DNA from: Primulina eburnea
Lineage: Eukaryota > Streptophyta > Magnoliopsida > Lamiales > Gesneriaceae
Direction of reading: 5' to 3'
Assembly (NCBI RefSeq): GCF_022965805.1
Contig: NC_133108.1
Location: forward strand, 36,653,361-36,717,360
DNA length: 64,000 bases
A model generated the notes under the pieces. That model did not search any database and was not told the DNA's origin. It was given only the letters and a program-made list of their open reading frames with translations. Position 1 is the first letter of the stretch, and each line of letters begins with the position of its first letter. Shown piece after piece: positions 57,088 through 64,000 of this stretch. A program made the translations under genes and the position numbers.

Positions 57088-58469
57088 TGAGGGTCGGAAT
57101 ATTTGGTGGGGGAATGTCTGTATTGATAGGTATCCTTATTAGGTGAAGTGTTGGCAGACAAACTTGGAGTTGTAATTTTGTATCTTTTTACTATTTTTGA
57201 TTTGATGAAAATACTTTTTGTTAGAACAACAAATTTATGATGATGATTTTTTTTTTTGCTGTGTTATATTATAATTGTCATTGGGGTCGGCTGTATTTTA
57301 TTTGAAATTATATTTCTTGATTATCAAGTGAGGTAAACATATTTTCGAAAAAAATTCAAAAGCTACTTCAAATCACAAGTCGATTTTCTGTTTAATGAAA
57401 ACTAGTGGAGTGAAAGTGCTCGCGCTCCCCGAGATATAGGTGGGTTGACAATTGAAACAATTCATTAATTAATCAAATTCTGAGTCTATTGATAAATGAG
57501 TATTTATTTATTTATTTATTTATTCCACAATTTTAAATTTCTGGGTTTTTTCATTTATTTGTCACAGAATCAGGATTTTACTTTTTAGTGAGGGAAATAC
57601 ATGGCTTGTTAGTTTGAACCCGGTTTATGTATTGTTTTTTTTTTAATGATGTTTATGTATTGTTAGATACAAGTATAAACCATAACTGCACACGAGCCCT
57701 TCTCCAAGAATCCAGTGAGTGATTAGGTGATGGGATTTGTTTGGATAAATAAAAAGATTCTTCCCAGAATCGTGCTGGTGGAGTAGGTAGTTGGTTCACT
57801 TATTATTTAACTCAGATACAACGTTTTTCCCCCATAAATTCGATATGAACCAAATAAAAATAATATTTGATTGCTCGGGACAAGGCATGCTTCGCCAAAT
57901 TCATCGTTTCGACATAAAATTAAATCGAGACATGTACATGCACACATTGCATCACAATGCCTACTTTTTCTCCAAACTCATGAGTGGAAAGTGTGTGCAT
58001 GAGATTGAACACCAAACCCCAATGGATCATTAAATCCATCAATGGAACAATGTTTCACAAAACGAAAATGACAAAAATAATCAAAATCGAATCAATTTTT
58101 GTGCCTGATCTTAGTAATAAAAACCTTTCAATATAACTCGAGAATCCCTTGTAAAGAAGAACAACTTGAACAGAAGGATATATGGATTAGAAGCTCGGGG
58201 GGAGCAACAGAGTTTACACTATGCACGCACGCACTGATTCTAATGGATAAACTGCTGTCCACATGAACATCAGAAAGAATAATGGAAGTGGTAAATCATT
58301 TTAACAAACATTGAATGCCAATAAACACGAATCTACAACATCAAGAACACCTAAAAAAGACAAAGAAACACTAGATAGTCATCCGAAAGACTGGATTTCA
58401 CAATGTCAAGGACCTTATATCGCTTGTGAACTGCATAATCCCCCTTGAAAAGTCATCAACTACCGAAAC
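57088..58469. other. intergenic region between convergent genes
   Basis: Holds the 3' UTRs of the R3H gene (left) and of the MYBC1-type gene (right). It includes a (TTTA)n run near 57505-57523 and a T-run at 57248-57259. No gene is supported. Confidence 0.5.
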
Positions 58470-59369
58470 TCAATCATCGCCGGTTGGAAACAAAGTAAGA
58501 ACTTTCCTCCCATTCGTGGTGCCAGCCGGTTCCATATCCTCCGCATATGCTAGAGGGAACGCAGAACCACTCATTCTCTGAACTTGCTGCTGTGATTGCC
58601 TCAAAAATGGATGATCAAATTGCCCGTTTGGTGGCGAGTGACCGAATGGCCTGAACTGCTTTTGCAACTGCTGTTGGTGCCCTGGCCCTGCCGCCACTAC
58701 CGCCATCGGGTGGTGATGCTGCATTGCTGCACCAACCGGTACAAATGGCAAGAAATGCTCCGGATTCCCCCTGCCGGGGTTCAAAAACTGAGCTGGCACG
58801 GGGGAGCTCGCAAATAAGTGGTCCATGGCCGGATCCATGCCGGAACCAGACAGCCCCGCCGGACTGTTATTCCCTATGCCGCTGCCATTTCCACCATTGG
58901 AAATACCTTGCATTCGCTTCAAATATAGCCTGTATTTCTGCAAATGGCTCGCTACGTTCTCTCTAGTTAGCCCATCAACACTCATGAGCTGCATTATAGT
59001 CTTTGGAACAGCATTCTTGATCCCTAAATGGGCAACCGCATCTACAAATCTCTTGTGCAGTTGTGGAGTCCAAACGAGGCGCGGCCGCTTGAGGGTTCTT
59101 GCGGGTTCGTCAGACCCGGCGGCCCCACCTGATCCGCCTGCGGCGCCACTCAACTCCGGCGAGTCAAATTCAGCTGAGGAATGGGCAGTTGACTGCGGCG
59201 GAGGAGGAGCCGGCGTGTGGTGGTTGTGAAGGTTTTGAAGTGGATTCGAAATGTTGAAAGCTAGCGCTAGATCAGGAGTAATAAGAGATTGGTTTAAGGG
59301 CATCAATTCCTCGGGTGAGGGCAGTTCATCTTCCCATTTCGAAAACCAGTTGGATTCTTCTTCCCTCAT
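58470..59369 (-). CDS. MYBC1: MYBC1-type GARP (G2-like) transcription factor
   Basis: 299 residues, single exon. N-terminus [20 protein letters not shown] with [13 protein letters not shown], matching the MYBC1 group (Arabidopsis At2g40970 and relatives). The GARP DNA-binding domain is at about 92-152 ([38 protein letters not shown], then [15 protein letters not shown]). The same domain occurs in LUX and PCL1, clock regulators, but the short N-terminus and the ending [10 protein letters not shown] fit MYBC1. The tail is rich in G, H and Q ([16 protein letters not shown]), followed by [16 protein letters not shown]1 is reported as a negative regulator of freezing tolerance in Arabidopsis (recalled). 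It is expected to act in the nucleus as a DNA-binding regulator. Intact, with no odd residues in the domain. Confidence 0.94.
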   Translation of the reverse strand: MREEESNWFSKWEDELPSPEELMPLNQSLITPDLALAFNISNPLQNLHNHHTPAPPPPQSTAHSSAEFDSPELSGAAGGSGGAAGSDEPARTLKRPRLVWTPQLHKRFVDAVAHLGIKNAVPKTIMQLMSVDGLTRENVASHLQKYRLYLKRMQGISNGGNGSGIGNNSPAGLSGSGMDPAMDHLFASSPVPAQFLNPGRGNPEHFLPFVPVGAAMQHHHPMAVVAAGPGHQQQLQKQFRPFGHSPPNGQFDHPFLRQSQQQVQRMSGSAFPLAYAEDMEPAGTTNGRKVLTLFPTGDD

Positions 59370-60607
59370 TTCCTTTCCTTTTGTGACTCACTTCTTGGAT
59401 TCACTGCCGCACAAATCTTTTCTCGAAAATAGAAAGATTTTTCAGCACAGAAATTTACAATACAAAAAACAAGAACAAAACCCCTTGTTCTTCAGAAATT
59501 CAAGATCTAGTGCCCCGAAAACCAAGAAAATGATAGCCAAAATCACAAGGAAAAAATAACAAAAAAAAAGCTCACTTTTCGGAGAGTAAGAGACAAAGAT
59601 ACAGATAAAAAGAAGACACAGTTTCAACTTTTGAGGGTGGTGAAATCTCGAGCATAGATCAAATTATCACGATATTAAACCAAAAAAAAAGTTTTGAGAA
59701 ATGGGGTTTTCATTTTTCACCTTTGAATCCTCTGCAGACATTCATTTGAGAGAGAAAGACTAGTGGGGGAGGGGTGATCGAGGTGGATCATGTCTTCTTG
59801 TTTCCAGCTTTTGTTTATGTTTACTGTTGCAGATGCTTTTCTTCTGATTTTTTGTGTGTGGAAATTGTACTATCTGGTTTTTGTTTTATTTTGTTTTACA
59901 TACAATTGTGTGTATGTATATATATATATAATATTTAGGTTCTTTATTTATTTATTTTTTCAAAAATCTTGAGAGTTAGTGCCACCATAGTGGAAAGGGG
60001 ATTTATTTTTATTACATCATATTGAAATTTTTATATTAAAACGTAGAAATTGGGTGGACTAATTTGGTTTTTTAGAGGTTTCTGCAAACGGATGAAAATT
60101 AATTTTGAAATTCAATGAAAATAAACATGAAAGATACGTGAAAATTAAATAGGGACCCAAAAATGTAATGATATTTTTGTAGAAATTAAGGATGTCAATT
60201 AGTGCTTAGGTTGACGAGAAATTTGAATTCTTCTAAACTACGTCTGAATTTCATTTTGCTTTAATATGTAAATTTGGGAAAGATAAGTGGCAAGATAAAA
60301 AATTCAATTCACTTTATGATATCAAGAATTAGACTTCAAAAAAAAAAAAAAAAAAGAGTTGCAATTTGAGGAGGGTCTTAGAAATTGGAGCGAATATAGC
60401 CAAAAAAAAAAAAAGAAAGAGAAAAGAAATGGAGCAACGATACGGCGAGTGTTATGCACGCTCCAATTATCTGTGTTTGAGTGAGAGTTCCGCATTTATG
60501 ACATTTATTTGTACAAAAGATGAGGTTTGTATTTCGTTGGTTTGGAATTTTAAAATTCCAAAGTGGGGAAAAAGGAGAAAAGTCTGAAGAAATTTCTTAT
60601 TAAAGTT

Positions 60608-60610
<3 letters not shown>
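59370..60610 (-). promoter_or_regulatory. MYBC1: MYBC1-type gene leader and upstream region
   Basis: The 5' leader must lie just above 59369. The next kilobase contains no other gene. It has A-runs at 60337-60355 and 60400-60414 and a TA-run at 59918-59930. No TATA box can be fixed. Confidence 0.4.

Positions 60611-60648
<38 letters not shown>
60611..60648. repeat. (TA)n microsatellite
   Basis: About 19 TA units, directly abutting the MITE at 60647. Confidence 0.95.
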
Positions 60649-60651
<3 letters not shown>

Positions 60652-60817
60652 TTGATATGCTGCACACCTATCGTGTACACCTATGTGAGCACCGATGAGG
60701 TGTCAATCACCCATTGAATGTGATGAAATATAGAAAAATTGTGCATCCAATAGGTGAGTGACATCTCATCGGTGCTCACATAAATGTGCACGGTATGTGT
60801 ACAGTATATCAAAACTA
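60647..60817. mobile_element. MITE inserted in a TA microsatellite
   Basis: The ends TAGTTTTGATAT and ATATCAAAACTA are inverted. Inner arms also pair (GTGAGCACCGATGAG... with CTCATCGGTGCTCAC, near 60683 and 60765). Length about 171 bp, flanked by TA on both sides. TA-target MITEs belong to the Tc1/Mariner-like (Stowaway) type, but the TIR is not a Stowaway consensus, so the class is open. Confidence 0.7.
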
Positions 60818-63520
60818 TAATATATATGTATATATATAATTTCAAGTTTTTTTTGGTCCAACGTATGAAAACACCTTTTTAAAAAATTAAATATTTGATT
60901 TCCACAATAACTCTATATGTAAATATGTCTACTGAATAATAAATCATAACTCTGATTTTTTTTCCACTAAAGGAATGGTTAGAAAGAACATATCAAAAAT
61001 GTTTTTAAAATAAAAAATCACATTAATTTTGCAAAAACTAATAGTTGAATGCACAAAAAAAATATTATATACAAATTGCTCACTAAATTTTAGGACTGGA
61101 AATTTTTTTAAAAAAGCTCAAGCAAAACTATATTTAATAAGATGAGAAGCCCGCAAAACCCGTTTAAAGGAAAAAAGGCTGAGAATCTTTTTATGTTTAA
61201 AGCAATGCATCTTTCTTATATCTTTTTGGTCTCATAATTATATGTGGTAAATTGGATATGAATCGCATCTTTATCTTGAAAATGCTTAAAAAGATGAGAT
61301 TGTAAAAAATATTTCATATTTTTTCTAAATTGTAATCAAATTTCACGTATCTTCAAATTATCCACTGAAATATCAAAGTCGATATTTATTTATTACCCTT
61401 AAAAAAAATCGTTGTTTATTAACTTATAGATTTTTAACTCTTAATTTAAGAATACAGAAATTTAGCTTATTCATATTTTATATTTATAAAGAATGAGTCT
61501 ATTTGTGAGACCGTCTCACACAAGTTTTTACCATTTATAAAAGGGGTTTTAAACTGTTTAGCATAAAATACACCAGATCCGTATTGAATAACACAAGCAC
61601 TGTATCTACTCAAATGCTATAAAAATTTGACCCAAAGAATGTTTCACTTCTTCATTGACAAATATGTAAGAATGGCATGAGCATATATAAATATATATGT
61701 AACTAACAAAGTGAACATAGAAATACATCTCTACGTACGTTAAACATGAGATTGGACAAAATCACAAAAGAAAAAATATGTAATAATAGGGGTAAGGGCA
61801 ATGAAATGCAGCGCTACGAGTATGGGTTCATCCACACTTCTTCATCTGTCACAGACGCTACTCGATTAGACGTCAACATACAACGATCCGAGGTAATGAC
61901 ATGAACCCAAATGGCTTTGATGTAAAGCTAGTGACTCGGCATTTGAAAGGTTCCTCTGTTATGGCTGTATTGGCTAGGCCAATAAAATGGTTCTTTGGCA
62001 GTTCTAGTCATATTAGCGGCCTGGTCCATTCCATATTCTGATCTTTTTCTTTTATAAGAGCACTATTGCAGCCAACATCAAACAAGAGAATGCCAAATGT
62101 ACTGGCATTAGGAAGAACCTCGTTGCAGTAAAAGATCCGGGAGTCGATAAAGGAAAAGCATAGCAGATCTTATTTTGGTCCTGATCACAAAATTTATGGT
62201 CTCAAATTCAGATTCCACACCATCCTAATGACAAAAAATAAAAGATAACGACAAAACACAGCATTTAGATCATATATTCATCAACATGGAACTACCGTAA
62301 ATAATACTGAGTTTCAAAAGGAGCATTAACTTTTACTTTATCACATAATTCCTTTTCCATGGAACTAAAGATGCTTTTCCCGGTTTTCAAAGTAACGGTT
62401 CACCATTGAAAGAGACTAAAAGATTCTGAAGAAAAAAGATAACAGCAGCAATAAGTCAAAGACTTCAGGTGAAAGTAAAAACAAAGTAAATAAATCAAGT
62501 TCAGCAACTTTTAAGTGCATGCGAGAGACCTTACAAAACATCCAAAAGGTTAAAGAGGTGAAAAACAGTATGTACAATATCTAAAATTCACATTTCAATC
62601 CCTTTTTCTTTGCATATCGACATGGGAAAATTTAGAGATTTAACTCGCATATGACCATGATTTTGATATATAATCATCGTTCGTAGAACGAGAATGTTAC
62701 GAAAACTAACTTGGTCTCTTGGTGTGAACACTATAAAATTACAAAACTAATTCCTATTTAAGTTGGCCTAAAATTTGAATGGCTATAAACCTTATTCTCA
62801 TAAGAAAACAAGTACTCAAAAAACTTCCATGAATGATGGCTTTTTCAATTAATGGACAAAAGAGTTTTTAATAAGCACATAATCATATAGGACTAAATAA
62901 ATATTTTAAGAAAATAATTAAAGATACGTGTGCATGACGGCCAGTATATATCATATATGAGTGTCCATTACATGTTTGAAGGTTACTTTACACAATAATA
63001 ATAATAATAAAAGGTCATAAATTAAAAAAAAAGACCAAGAAATGCAATAATGGTCATGAAAAATCCCATTCATCGTGTATTCAAATAACAGTGAGTCGAG
63101 AGACCATTCTCATATCAGATCTGAACATGGCTGAACTAGTCACCTTTTCCATGTTGCTTTTAACAAGGTAATGATAGCAACGAGCTGTGATTTAGTATTT
63201 ATGCTGGCCATGGGAATAAAGAAGAGGGGATGATGTCATGGAGAACTTGAAAATGCAAACAAAATATTATTTCAAATGCCCACAACTTCATTGAGGATTT
63301 TGTAGCGTATGGGTAAACAAAGGTCTGTAACAGGCCAGTCATTTTTGAGGTGGCTCAAAATTAAAGACAGTGGCATGAATAAGTGGAAATTATATCATCG
63401 TTTTTTCACAAACTTGACTATTTAATTGGAGACCAAGCATTTACTAAAATCATGCCATACTATGAAAACAAAAATGTGAAACACATTCTTAAAATGTGAC
63501 AAGACAAAGAGACAGCATAC
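60818..63520. other. gene-poor stretch; CIP111 last exon may lie here
   Basis: AT-rich. A fragment of the GTGTGAGACGGT repeat (minus orientation) is at about 61485-61540 ('gtgagaccgtctcacacaag'). The final coding exon of the CIP111-type gene should follow the donor at 63520 on the minus strand, but I could not recognise it. The GC-richer part at 61800-62160 has no clear coding frame. Confidence 0.45.
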
Positions 63521-64000
63521 CATAAAGGGATTGGACTTTGTTTACTTGAAATAGGTTCACATATAGAATTATCTTCCTTAGATGTTGCATGAACGAGTCT
63601 CTGAAACCTCAATGATAATTTTGAATACATCTGCACATCAGATGGCTGCACTTGGTTAATTCCAGCTTTTAAGTGCCCCATTGTAATTTCTGATGCCGAT
63701 AGGTTCTCCTGACAACAACACAATGATTAACGACTAGTGAATGAGAAAAGTTAATATATTATGTGGTCTAAATTAAAAGCCATTTACTGCCTACTTCAAT
63801 AGCTGTCATTGCTGCTTCACGGCAGATAAGAGAAATATCAGCGCCTGTACATCCCTCTGTGAGAAGAGAGAGCTCACTGATGCATACATCAGAACTACAT
63901 GGCATTCGGCGCAAATGGACTCGAAATATATCTTCACGATCCTTTTTATTCGGTGGTCCCACGAACAGCAGTCGATCAAAGCGTCCTAAACGTTTGATAG
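63521..64000 (-). CDS. CIP111: AAA ATPase, CIP111 type (3' part, partial)
   Basis: Two exons are visible on the minus strand. The exon running off the window end to 63796 encodes the end of the second AAA domain: [20 protein letters not shown], then [20 protein letters not shown], ending AIE before GTAGGC. It contains the GRFDR arginine-finger region and the sensor-2 tract. The next exon (63708-63521) encodes [20 protein letters not shown] and [15 protein letters not shown], ending PIPL plus two bases before GTATGC. This order matches the C-terminus of Arabidopsis CIP111 (At3g56690), a calmodulin-binding CDC48-family ATPase. The fit to CIP111 rather than CDC48 rests on the tail HLKAGI..VQPSDV. 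The start, first AAA domain and last exon are outside the window or unseen. Confidence 0.85.

Noticed and set aside
58596..59229. Plus-strand ORFs opposite the MYBC1-type gene
   Set aside because: GC-rich shadow frames antisense to the GARP coding region.
59790..59972. 60-codon hydrophobic ORF
   Set aside because: T-rich sequence produces F/L/Y-rich frames by chance. No conserved feature.

Overview
This window looks like nuclear DNA of a core eudicot plant, most likely an asterid (Lamiales-like). It has spliced genes with GT-AG introns, AT-rich intergenic DNA, and plant-specific protein families (a membrane-anchored bZIP, a GARP/MYBC1 factor, exocyst SEC15A). It also has plant retroelement clades (Athila, Tekay, Ty1-copia), a tRNA-derived SINE and several MITEs. 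The species guess rests only on remembered resemblance of the repeats and is weak.

Layout: 1-11 kb is repeat DNA. It holds a hAT-like nonautonomous fragment, an AT-rich repeat, the 3' half of a Tekay-type Ty3 element with a long LTR, and a truncated Ty1-copia element with its 5' LTR, PBS and TATA box. At 11.2-14.3 kb lies SEC15A (minus strand, intronless coding region, 5'-UTR intron). From 14.6 to 32.5 kb lies an old copia element (minus strand). A much younger 12.3-kb Athila-type element (plus strand, 19538-31851, perfect 5-bp target duplication) is inserted in its gag. From 32.5 to 34.4 kb is AT-rich repeat DNA. At 34.5-37.5 kb is a two-exon bZIP17/bZIP49-type ER-anchored transcription factor (minus). 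At 39.5-46.2 kb is a 6.7-kb foldback element with 2.8-kb inverted arms, a perfect 9-bp target duplication and no transposase, which fits a giant nonautonomous Mutator-like element. A SINE with a 16-bp target duplication sits 186 bp beyond it. From 47 to 52.9 kb are retroelement and hAT remnants and a Tourist-like MITE. At 53.7-57.1 kb is a four-exon R3H/SUZ protein gene (plus), at 58.5-59.4 kb a MYBC1-type GARP factor (minus), and at 63.5-64 kb the 3' part of a CIP111-type AAA ATPase (minus, running off the window).

The five host genes are not a functional operon. They are a conserved neighbourhood: as I recall, Arabidopsis has the same families in two duplicated blocks (At2g40950-At2g40970, and At3g56640-At3g56690). 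Here they form one combined series stretched by transposon insertions. The most unusual items are the giant foldback element with its 145-bp tandem units, and the Athila element with repeated CACGGACCCC/GGGGTCCGTG stem-loops in both LTRs and just upstream of an env-position ORF.
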